Shown one piece after another: positions 1 to 7,674 of a stretch of DNA of 13,142 nt. Where the stretch lies: contig JAIRNM010000411.1 in assembly GCA_031258055.1 (NCBI GenBank), positions 1-13,142 on the forward strand, given 5' to 3'. Within the stretch, counting starts at the first letter, position 1. Each line of letters begins with the position of its first letter. Below the pieces are notes generated by a model, which had not been told where the DNA came from, made no database searches, and saw only the letters and a program-made list of their open reading frames with translations. Made by a program: the position numbers and the translations under genes. Source of the stretch: Bifidobacteriaceae bacterium. Lineage in GTDB: Bacteria > Actinomycetota > Actinomycetes > Actinomycetales > WQXJ01.

Positions 1-1503
<1,503 letters not shown>

Positions 1504-2877
1504 TCAGCCGTTGGAGCCTTGGCCCTCGACTTTGCATTCGGCCGTGGGGACGGTCCGGGGCGTGACGAAATCATCGTCCGCCTCAGGTGTCACAGCCACC
1601 GCATTGGGCCCGTCCGGGGGAGAGTTGTCCGGCGCCTGGCTGGCGGTCTGATCGGGTTCGGCCGAAGCGGCACCGGACGGGGCTTCGGGATTGGCCAGCT
1701 TATAGGGTACGGTTCCGGGGATTTGTTGATCGGTCGCGATCAGTTCGAAGATCTCAGCCGCGTTCAGACCGCCAAACCGACTGTCGGTGCCCCAACTGGC
1801 GAGCTTGACGCGGTTGGCGTCGATCGAATCCGGCGCCCAGGGGACGGTGAAAAGGGAGATGTTTTCCAGCTTGATGTCGCGCAGCGAGTAGGCCAAGCCA
1901 GCCATGCCTACGACCGAGCCGAGTTCACTGCCAACATAAAGCGACTTGGTGATGGCCGAGGCGGTGGTGTTGAGCTTGTTGATCGATTTGAGGTTGCCGG
2001 AAGCTAAGACTTCGTTGATGACAGTAGCGATCAGTTGCTGCTGATGGGAGATGCGTTGGATGTCGGAGCCGTCGGAGAGCGAGCGCCCGTCAAAAGTGCG
2101 GGGATCACGGGTGCGGGCGTACTGCAGGGCCGTCAGTCCATCAAGGTGGTGAGAACCGGGTTCCAAGCTCAGGTGTGCCTTCTTTGAGGTCAGGCCCTCC
2201 GGAGTACACACATCGACGCCGCCCAGCGCGTCAACGACGGAGGCGAAACCAGCGAAGTCGACCAGGATGACAGAGTCCAAGGGGATGGTGGTGACAGACT
2301 CGATTGTCTTGAAGACACAGGCGGCGCCCTCGCTCTTGTTCTGGGCATTGCTGCTCGAGCCGAGAGCGAAGGCGGTGTTGATCTGCTCCCGGTTGGAGGC
2401 ATCGGTTTGGCTGCCGTCGGCCCTGGTGCAAGCGGGCATCGCCACCATGGTGTCGCGCGGAATGGCCATGACGTCGACTCTTTCCCGGTCGGCCGAGATG
2501 TGAGCGATCATGTTCACATCATTAGACAGGGTGTCCATTGAGTCACCGACGGCGTCTCTGTTCTCGCCTTCGCGTGAGTCGATCGCTGTGATCAGGATAT
2601 TGACGGCGCGTCCACCAAACGGGTCAAGCGGATCAGGCTCGGCCGAGGTGGTGGCCCGTTCCGTCGGCCGATCATCCGAGCCGATTAGCTGGTCAATCCC
2701 CTTCAACACGGTGATGTTCGAGTTGAGTTGCCGGACACGCTCACCGACGGCCACGAAACCAGCCAAAGCTGAGGCCGCCACCACTACCGCCACCGCCTTC
2801 AGCGCCCGATGCTCAATGATTCTCAAACGGTGCTTTGGGGGCGCGGGCGGTCGGCTAGACGCGTGGCGCGGATGCAC
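1504..2877 (-). CDS. LytR-CpsA-Psr (LCP) family cell-wall protein
   Basis: LCP proteins are membrane-anchored phosphotransferases that move glycopolymers from a polyprenyl carrier onto peptidoglycan outside the cell. The 457-residue product has a short basic N-terminus, one membrane segment (about 25-46), a linker, and an LCP domain from about residue 91. Visible LCP signatures: VNILITAID (92-100), a SND-type acidic motif (118-120), AIPRDT (138-143), QINTAFALG (165-173), DFAGFASVVDALGGVDV (207-223), YARTRDP (253-259), and R275 with Q279 in the usual R-x3-Q spacing. The last ~60 residues are rich in Pro, Ala and Asp and look disordered. The start is GTG at 2877, chosen because AAGGGGG lies 4 bases upstream; an ATG two bases further upstream is in another frame. 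It follows the other LCP gene on the same strand after a gap of more than 120 bases, so co-transcription is possible. The acceptor polymer cannot be told from sequence. Confidence 0.93.
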   Translation of the reverse strand: MHPRHASSRPPAPPKHRLRIIEHRALKAVAVVVAASALAGFVAVGERVRQLNSNITVLKGIDQLIGSDDRPTERATTSAEPDPLDPFGGRAVNILITAIDSREGENRDAVGDSMDTLSNDVNMIAHISADRERVDVMAIPRDTMVAMPACTRADGSQTDASNREQINTAFALGSSSNAQNKSEGAACVFKTIESVTTIPLDSVILVDFAGFASVVDALGGVDVCTPEGLTSKKAHLSLEPGSHHLDGLTALQYARTRDPRTFDGRSLSDGSDIQRISHQQQLIATVINEVLASGNLKSINKLNTTASAITKSLYVGSELGSVVGMAGLAYSLRDIKLENISLFTVPWAPDSIDANRVKLASWGTDSRFGGLNAAEIFELIATDQQIPGTVPYKLANPEAPSGAASAEPDQTASQAPDNSPPDGPNAVAVTPEADDDFVTPRTVPTAECKVEGQGSNG

Positions 2878-3005
2878 ATAACCCCCTTCAGGCCGCTCAT
2901 AAAGATCGTTTCAAGGGTAGTCCAGGCATCCGCGCGAACAGCGAAGGCGCAGGTGACAGGCAGTAAAGGTTTCGTGGAGATCGGTCCTGAGGTGGGAAAG
3001 GAGGC

Positions 3006-4310
3006 CTATTGCTGGCCGGTTTGGTTGCCTTTCCAGGTGCCGTCGCGAATCTCTTGGAAATCCTGGGCGGAACGCTCCGGCGCCAGCAGGACGGCGGAGC
3101 CAATGCCGCCAGGCTCATAATCCAAGGTCTGGATAGTGGGCGTGCCCTGGACGCCGTCTGGGCCAGCGGCGGCCCGGAAATCAAGCAGCAAGCGCCCCAA
3201 GGACAGAATTGAGGCGTCCTGATCCACTGTCAGGGCCTCGGTACCGGCCTTGACCAATTCGATCTGCCGCATGGGATGCCAAAGCAGCGAAGGATCAATC
3301 GCCTTTCCAACAACGGCCGCGACAACCTGGCGTTGGCGCAAGCCGCGCCCAATGTCTCCGAGTGGATCGGACTTGCGCATCCGGGAAAAGGCCAGCGCTT
3401 CGGTACCGTCAACATCGTGGCAGCCGGCCTCCCAATTGAGCTTCGAGTCCTTGTCTGAGACCGTCTGGTCCAAGCAAAGGTTGACGCCATCGACGGCATC
3501 GACCAATTCAACGACTGACCCGAAGCCCACTTCGACGTAATGATCGACGTGGAGGCCGGTCAACTGCTGGACGGTGTCGACGAGCAAAGTGGGGCCGCCT
3601 AGGGCGTAGGCGGCGTTGATCTTATTGCCACCATGACCGGGAATCTCCACGTAGGTGTCGCGGGCGAGCGAAACCAGAAAAGCCTGGCCGTTTAGGGCGA
3701 CGTGGACTAGCAGCAACGAATCGGCCCGGGCGCCGTCGGTGGCGTCGTTGACGCCGCCCGAACCGCGTTTGTCGGACCCGGCCACCAGATAGGTGCGACC
3801 GGTGTCTGTGCCGCCTTCGACTAGGGCGTCGACGTGCTGCAGCTTAGAGTTCGCCCAGATAGCCAATCCGACCGGCCAAGCCAAGGCCAGGATCAGGAGG
3901 ATCGCCAGGGTGCCAAAGACCTTCCGACCGGTCCGGCGGCGCCGCCGGCGGGGCGGACCAGCAGCGGGTCGGGTCGGCGGGCTGGCCCAAGGGGTTGGAG
4001 CGGCGCCGTTGCCAGGCCGCCAGCCTTGGGCCTGGACCGGAGTTGTCCCAGGCCGACTTGGCGGGATGCTGCTCGGCTGAGCGGTAGCCGTATTAAGGGG
4101 ACGCCCAGCGGCGCGCCGCGGCGCCCGCGCCGGACCGGCTGGGATCGCGTCAGCAGGGGCAACGCGGGTAGCGGCGGTCGGCGGCGCTGACTGGATAGGA
4201 CCGGGCACCGGATCAGTTGGAACGTTGAGCGGCCGGGCCGGGCCCGCCACCCGGCGCGCGGATTGCCGCACTGGCGGGCGCGGGCGGGGAAGGTTGCGTG
4301 GACTACTCAT
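3006..4310 (-). CDS. LytR-CpsA-Psr (LCP) family protein with long Pro/Arg-rich cytoplasmic tail
   Basis: This is a second LCP-type glycopolymer-peptidoglycan transferase, clearly diverged from the downstream copy. From ATG 4310 it is 434 residues. The first ~120 residues are rich in Pro, Ala and Arg and predicted disordered and cytoplasmic, ending in six consecutive arginines. One membrane segment follows (about 131-152, FGTLAILLILALAWPVGLAI). The LCP domain shows TYLVAGSDKRG (173-183), RADSLLLVHV (195-204), SLARDTYVEIPG (214-225), KINAAYALGG (230-239), AFSRMRKSDP (307-316) and GRGLRQRQ (321-328), which keeps the R-x3-Q pair. An ATG at 4319 is in frame and would add three residues. I prefer 4310 because TACTAT lies 7 bases upstream of it on this strand, suggesting a leaderless transcript, and neither start has a Shine-Dalgarno sequence. 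The gene is divergent from the glycosyltransferase-like gene, a plausible functional partner in surface polymer assembly (inference). Confidence 0.92.
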   Translation of the reverse strand: MSSPRNLPRPRPPVRQSARRVAGPARPLNVPTDPVPGPIQSAPPTAATRVAPADAIPAGPARAPRRAAGRPLNTATAQPSSIPPSRPGTTPVQAQGWRPGNGAAPTPWASPPTRPAAGPPRRRRRRTGRKVFGTLAILLILALAWPVGLAIWANSKLQHVDALVEGGTDTGRTYLVAGSDKRGSGGVNDATDGARADSLLLVHVALNGQAFLVSLARDTYVEIPGHGGNKINAAYALGGPTLLVDTVQQLTGLHVDHYVEVGFGSVVELVDAVDGVNLCLDQTVSDKDSKLNWEAGCHDVDGTEALAFSRMRKSDPLGDIGRGLRQRQVVAAVVGKAIDPSLLWHPMRQIELVKAGTEALTVDQDASILSLGRLLLDFRAAAGPDGVQGTPTIQTLDYEPGGIGSAVLLAPERSAQDFQEIRDGTWKGNQTGQQ

Positions 4311-4317
4311 CACGGCC

Positions 4318-4323
4318 ATAGTA
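4318..4323 (-). promoter_or_regulatory. Putative -10 box (TACTAT) for the upstream LCP gene
   Basis: On the minus strand TACTAT is followed by seven bases and then ATG at 4310, the geometry of a leaderless actinobacterial transcript whose first base is the A of the start codon. No recognisable -35 hexamer lies 17 bases upstream (CCCTCT). The box overlaps the alternative ATG at 4319. Confidence 0.4.
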
Positions 4324-4333
4324 GGCGCTGACC

Positions 4334-4339
4334 TAGAAT
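4334..4339 (+). promoter_or_regulatory. Putative -10 box (TAGAAT) for the glycosyltransferase-like gene
   Basis: TAGAAT matches TATAAT at five of six positions and ends six bases before the GTG start at 4346, so transcription would begin at or next to the start codon (leaderless). No -35 consensus is visible at the expected place (CACGGC, 4311-4316). It lies only 10 bases from the opposing -10 box at 4318-4323. Confidence 0.45.
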
Positions 4340-4345
4340 TAGAGG

Positions 4346-5401
4346 GTGTCCAGCACAGGCAGCGCGGAAGATTCCGGCACTGGTCCGCGCGCCGAAGCAG
4401 CTCGGCCGCGGGCTAATGGGACAGTCAACTGGCCGGCTGTGAGCCTGATCGTGGTGGCCACCGATGAGGCTTGGGCGCGTCAGGCGGTTGGCCGGTTGCT
4501 GGCCAAGCCCTACCCGGGCGAATTCGAGATTCTATTGGCGGCGCCGCCGAATCCGGCTCATCCAGCCGCTGGTGATCCCTTAGATGATCTCGCTTCCGAC
4601 CCGCGCGTGACCGTGGTCCACGCCCAACAAGGCTCCAAAGCCGCCCTCCTGAACGCCGCCGCCTTCGCCGCTCAATACCCTGTGTTGTCGCGGGTCAGGC
4701 GCGGTGCCGGGAATTGGGTTGGGCTGCTTCGGCAAGCCGTCGCGGCGATGGAGGTAACCGGGGCCGATGTCGTCGGCGGGTCCGCGGTCGCCTTTGGGCT
4801 GGGTTCCGCCGAACAGGCGATCTCGCGGGCGCTGAATTCGCGCCTTGGCGTTGGCCCCAGGCCCGCCCGGGTCGGAGTCGGCAAGGGACCAGTTGACTCA
4901 GTTCGGATGGTGGCGATAAGGCGCGACGCGTTTGAGCGGGTCGGCGGCCTAGACCAAGCCTTCGCCGGCGCCCAGGACTGGGAACTGCAACACCGGGTGC
5001 GCCGGGCGGGCGGCATGGTCTGGCTTGATCCCTCGTTGGCTTTGCGCGGGCGCACACCCGGCTCGGCCGGTGAACTGGCGCGCTCAATGTTCCGGGTCGG
5101 CGCTTGGCGGCGCCGGATCATCGCCGCTCACTCCGACACTTCGACCTGGCGTTACGTCTTGCCGCCGGTGCTCGTCGCCGCCCTCGTTCTAGCTTTGCTG
5201 GCGGCTGGGGTCGGCGCCGTCGCGGGATTGGCTTGGCTGTGTTGGCTGGCGGCCTTGCCGGTGCTGTACGGGCTGGTGACGGCGCTGTTGGTGTTGGCGA
5301 ACTCGGGCGGCTTGCGCCTAGGCGGCAAAATCAGAATGTGGTGGGCGGTGATGGTGATCCACCTGTCCTGGGGCGCTGGCTTCCTCTTCGGCCGCCGCTA
5401 G
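4346..5401 (+). CDS. Family 2 (GT-A) glycosyltransferase-like membrane protein
   Basis: The 351-residue product resembles ExoA-type GT2 proteins, which add sugars to lipid-linked polysaccharides at the cytoplasmic membrane face. Visible: the nucleotide-binding first strand VSLIVVATDEA (32-42); GSKAALLNAA (96-105); VDSVRMVAIRRDAFERVGGLD (about 185-205); QDWELQHRVRRAGG (210-223); and a C-terminal membrane region with two segments at about 270-320 and one at 333-350. The position expected to carry the metal-binding DxD/DGH motif instead reads RVRRG (116-120), and the usual acidic NED/EDD near residue 210 reads AQD, so normal metal-dependent catalysis is doubtful. The start is GTG at 4346: no Shine-Dalgarno fits, but a TAGAAT -10 box six bases upstream supports leaderless initiation. 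It is divergent from an LCP gene, pointing to cell-surface polymer work. The fold family is fairly sure; the substrate is unknown. Confidence 0.82.
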   Translation: MSSTGSAEDSGTGPRAEAARPRANGTVNWPAVSLIVVATDEAWARQAVGRLLAKPYPGEFEILLAAPPNPAHPAAGDPLDDLASDPRVTVVHAQQGSKAALLNAAAFAAQYPVLSRVRRGAGNWVGLLRQAVAAMEVTGADVVGGSAVAFGLGSAEQAISRALNSRLGVGPRPARVGVGKGPVDSVRMVAIRRDAFERVGGLDQAFAGAQDWELQHRVRRAGGMVWLDPSLALRGRTPGSAGELARSMFRVGAWRRRIIAAHSDTSTWRYVLPPVLVAALVLALLAAGVGAVAGLAWLCWLAALPVLYGLVTALLVLANSGGLRLGGKIRMWWAVMVIHLSWGAGFLFGRR

Positions 5402-5402
5402 C

Positions 5403-5427
5403 GCCGCTAGATCACTTGGGAGGCGGC
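5403..5427. terminator. Possible weak bidirectional terminator hairpin
   Basis: GCCGC (5403-5407) pairs with GCGGC (5423-5427) around a 15-base loop, in the 32-base gap between the convergent glycosyltransferase-like and helicase genes. A T-rich tract is nearly absent (ATTT only), so intrinsic termination would be inefficient. A direct repeat GCCGCTAG (5394-5401 and 5403-5410) spans the glycosyltransferase stop codon. Confidence 0.25.
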
Positions 5428-5433
5428 ATTTGG

Positions 5434-7194
5434 CTACTTCGGGCGGTCGGGGCGCAGGCGCAGGGCCTGTCCGCCCAGGCGGGCCCGGCTGAGTCGCTGA
5501 ATAGTGTCTTTCGACAGGTCGGCCATGATCTCAACGAGCGAATAGTTGGCGAACATGTCGATCCGCCCCAGGTCGCCGCCGCGCAGCCCCGATTCGCCAG
5601 TGATGGCGCCGACTATCCCGCCCGGCCTGACGCCGTGACGGTGTCCCACCCCGATCCAATAGCGTTTGGACTGGTGGGCGCCCTGCCGCGGACGTCTGCT
5701 GGGCGATGCCGTGTCTCGGCCCCCGCCCCAATAGCCGCCCTCGTGATCGCTCCTGCGGCGGTCGTTTCGCTCGCCACCGCGGGGACGGTCAAAATGACCT
5801 TTGGAGTCGGTTTCAGCTTCGCTTCGGGCGGGGATGCCGCTGTCGCCAACGGCGACCGCCAAGATGGCGGCGGCGAAATCGAGCGGGTCGTGTCCGGAGT
5901 CTGCCAGCGCCTCGGTGAGAGCCTCGCGGCAGGCGTCGAGGCGTCCCAGAGTTAGCCGCCCGCTGGCCGCGACGGCGACAGCAGCGGCACGGTGCGCTGT
6001 CACATCGCGTGGGCTCGGCACCTCCAGCCGCTCCAGCTTGGCGTGGATATGGCGTTCAATCCGGCCCAGTTTGCGCTGTTCGTGCGGCGCCACCAAAGTG
6101 ATCGCTTGGCCAGTCCGGCCTGCCCGCCCGGTCCGCCCGATCCGGTGGACATAGCTCTCTGGTTCACGGGGCAGATCGAAGTTGATGACCAGGCCGATCC
6201 GGTCCACGTCCAGGCCCCGGGCCGCCACATCGGTGGCGACCAACCAGTCGATGCCGCCAGCACGCAACCGCTTGACGATTCGCTCGCGTTCGGCCTGCGA
6301 CACCTCGCCCGAGATACCAGTCGCTGGCACGCCGCGTTCGGCTAAGCCCTGGACTACCTCCTCGACGGCGGCGCGAGTGCGGACGAAGACTATTCCGGCG
6401 GCATCGTGCACCTGAAGAAGGCGGGCGAGGGCCCCCAGCTTGTGCCGCTGCGGCACCACGGCGTACCGCTGCTCGGTGGCGGCGACGGTCGGCCGGGACT
6501 GGCCCAACCGCAACTCGACCGGGTTAGAGAGGTGGGCCTGGGCGGTGCGCTCGATGGCTGGTGGCCAAGTGGCGGAGAACAGCGCCGTCTGCCGCGCGGG
6601 CGTGTCCGTCGCCAAGATGCGGTCGACATCTTCGGCGAAGCCCATCCGGAGCATCTCGTCCGCCTCGTCTAAGACCAAGTAGGCCAACTGGTCTAGGCGA
6701 AGCGTGCCCTGTTCGAGGTGGTCGATCACGCGCCCGGGGGTGCCGACGACCACCTGGGCGCCTGCCGCCAGATCGCGTTTCTGGACCGAATAGGGGGCGC
6801 CGCCGTAGATCGCGGCGACTCGGATGGAGGCCTCGGCGCTGGCCGCGAAATCGCTCAGCGCCCGGGCCACCTGGAGGGCGAGTTCACGGGTCGGTGTCAA
6901 GACCAGAGCTTGGGTGGCCGGGTTTTGGGGGTCTATCTGGGTGAGCAATGGCAGGCCGAAGGCGGCCGTCTTGCCGGTGCCGGTGCGGGCTACCCCGACC
7001 ACATCGCGGCCCGCCAAGAGGGCGGGAATGGCCTGGGCCTGGATGTCAGTCGGCGCCGTGAAGCCAGCCGCGCTGACGGATCGGATCAGCCAGGCGGGTA
7101 GACCAAGCGCCGCGAAGGGCGATTCCGTCCCCCCACCAGGCGTCCCTTCGGCAGGCGTCCCTTCGGCAGGCAGATCACAGATAGTCGTTGTCAT
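5434..7194 (-). CDS. deaD: DEAD-box RNA helicase, DeaD/CsdA type with DbpA-like RNA-binding domain
   Basis: This is an ATP-dependent RNA helicase, of the type that remodels structured RNA and helps ribosome assembly, often important in the cold. From ATG 7194 it is 586 residues. Motifs in order: Q motif GFTAPTDIQ (44-52), Walker A ARTGTGKT (69-76), PTRELAL (101-107), TPGR (152-155), DEAD (176-179), SAT (207-209), ATDVAARGLD (320-329), HRIGRTGR (350-357). A linker rich in Arg, Gly and Asp (about 460-508) leads to a DbpA-type RNA-binding domain (about 511-583: RYWIGVGHRHGVRPGGIVGAI, with GRIDMFANYSLVEI). The start is uncertain. ATG 7254 is also in frame and would add 20 residues unlike the family; neither start has a clear Shine-Dalgarno sequence. 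I prefer 7194 because MTTT followed by a short linker and the Q motif is the usual layout. A 15-base tandem duplication encodes AEGTPAEGTP near the N-terminus. Confidence 0.96.
   Translation of the reverse strand: MTTTICDLPAEGTPAEGTPGGGTESPFAALGLPAWLIRSVSAAGFTAPTDIQAQAIPALLAGRDVVGVARTGTGKTAAFGLPLLTQIDPQNPATQALVLTPTRELALQVARALSDFAASAEASIRVAAIYGGAPYSVQKRDLAAGAQVVVGTPGRVIDHLEQGTLRLDQLAYLVLDEADEMLRMGFAEDVDRILATDTPARQTALFSATWPPAIERTAQAHLSNPVELRLGQSRPTVAATEQRYAVVPQRHKLGALARLLQVHDAAGIVFVRTRAAVEEVVQGLAERGVPATGISGEVSQAERERIVKRLRAGGIDWLVATDVAARGLDVDRIGLVINFDLPREPESYVHRIGRTGRAGRTGQAITLVAPHEQRKLGRIERHIHAKLERLEVPSPRDVTAHRAAAVAVAASGRLTLGRLDACREALTEALADSGHDPLDFAAAILAVAVGDSGIPARSEAETDSKGHFDRPRGGERNDRRRSDHEGGYWGGGRDTASPSRRPRQGAHQSKRYWIGVGHRHGVRPGGIVGAITGESGLRGGDLGRIDMFANYSLVEIMADLSKDTIQRLSRARLGGQALRLRPDRPK
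7137..7170. repeat. 15-base tandem duplication in the helicase N-terminus
   Basis: The unit GGCGTCCCTTCGGCA occurs twice in a row, preceded by a related partial copy, and encodes a repeated AEGTP in the linker before the Q motif. It keeps the frame and looks like a simple slippage duplication in a disordered region. Confidence 0.6.
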
Positions 7195-7279
7195 TCTTGG
7201 GTGTGCACCGTTCGTAAAGGCGCGAGGATGACGGCCCGCCGGTTGGCGGCGCATCGGAACTCGCGCGAGTAGCCCCGTT

Positions 7280-7308
7280 AGTGTACGCGATCCGGGGCGT
7301 CATGTCTT
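7280..7308 (-). promoter_or_regulatory. Putative housekeeping promoter for the helicase
   Basis: On the minus strand, AAGACA (7308-7303) and TACACT (7285-7280) are separated by exactly 17 bases, a sigma70/SigA-like arrangement. Transcription would begin near 7273, giving a leader of about 79 bases before ATG 7194. That leader contains the palindrome ACTCGCGCGAGT. Confidence 0.45.
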
Positions 7309-7367
7309 GTCGGGTCCCGATCAGTTCGCCGTCGGGCGGTGCTCTGGGGTTGCCGCGCCGCCCAAAA

Positions 7368-7383
7368 TGTGATGTCGGTCACG
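7368..7383. promoter_or_regulatory. CRP/GlxR-like binding site
   Basis: The sequence TGTGA-N6-TCACG matches the CRP/GlxR consensus TGTGA-N6-TCACA at nine of ten defined positions. It lies about 60 bases upstream of the proposed helicase -35 box and about 290 bases upstream of malE. A cAMP-responsive regulator acting on either gene is plausible; which gene is targeted cannot be told from sequence. Confidence 0.45.
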
Positions 7384-7518
7384 TCGGCTTGTTGCGCCGC
7401 TGTTAGCGGGTCTAGCATGGCTGTCAAAAGCCCCAGAAAGTCCGGTTGCCCTTTGGGCTTCCGTCCGAAATAGCGAGTCAAAGAAGATGGGGGGCTACCG
7501 AGGCCAGTGACGCTGTAA

Positions 7519-7539
7519 TCGGACTTGGAATACGTCCGA
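7519..7539. repeat. Inverted repeat TCGGAC-N9-GTCCGA
   Basis: Six-base perfect arms flank a nine-base spacer, with further partial symmetry outside (AA / AT). The same GTCCGA word recurs at 7463-7468 and at the malE ribosome binding site (7669-7674). The position, about 30 bases upstream of the possible malE -10 box, fits an operator; a transcribed hairpin is the alternative. Confidence 0.4.
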
Positions 7540-7567
7540 ATCGCCAGGCGCGACGTCCCTATCCGGT

Positions 7568-7579
7568 CTAGTATACGAG
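7568..7579 (+). promoter_or_regulatory. Possible -10 region of the maltodextrin operon
   Basis: TAGTAT (7569-7574) is a fair -10 hexamer sitting in the near-palindrome CTAGTATACGAG. No -35 consensus lies 16-18 bases upstream, as would be expected for an activator-dependent promoter. The implied leader before malE is about 95 bases. Confidence 0.3.
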
Positions 7580-7665
7580 CAGAGCTGAGTCCCTAAACGG
7601 GGGCCGGGCCAAAACAACTCAAGCGTCGCGGCTTACGGGGATTAACTTCAATTAGCACGCAAAAT

Positions 7666-7670
7666 GGAGG
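7666..7670 (+). promoter_or_regulatory. malE ribosome binding site
   Basis: GGAGG lies four bases before ATG 7675. It is the strongest Shine-Dalgarno in the window, fitting the high output normally needed for a solute-binding protein, and it fixes the malE start. Confidence 0.75.
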
Positions 7671-7674
7671 TCCG

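Larger units (their letters stand above)
7195..7674. other. Intergenic region between divergent helicase and maltodextrin operon
   Basis: This 480-base stretch has no convincing gene and is visibly less GC-rich than its neighbours. It carries the helicase promoter and leader (about 7273 leftwards), a perfect 12-base palindrome ACTCGCGCGAGT (7259-7270) inside that leader, a CRP/GlxR-like site (7368-7383), a small hairpin CCGCT-GTT-AGCGG near 7398-7410, an inverted repeat with GTCCGA arms (7519-7539), and a possible promoter (7569-7574) and ribosome binding site (7666-7670) for malE. A TTG-initiated 67-codon frame on the minus strand (7278-7481) exists, but it has no Shine-Dalgarno, little third-position GC bias and no recognisable motif, so I do not call it. 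Confidence 0.7.

Noticed and set aside
3933..3948. Perfect 16-base palindrome CCGGCGGCGCCGCCGG.
   Set aside because: It falls in the codons for the six consecutive arginines of the LCP protein and is explained by alternating CGG/CGC codons.
5104..5955. Long plus-strand frame of 283 codons across the glycosyltransferase and helicase 3' ends.
   Set aside because: It overlaps two well-supported genes in other frames, has low-complexity Gly/Arg/Ala composition and no domain, as expected for GC-rich shadow frames.
7278..7481. A 67-codon open frame on the minus strand in the helicase-malE gap.
   Set aside because: It starts with TTG, has no Shine-Dalgarno, weaker third-position GC than the real genes and no recognisable motif, and its end overlaps the helicase promoter.
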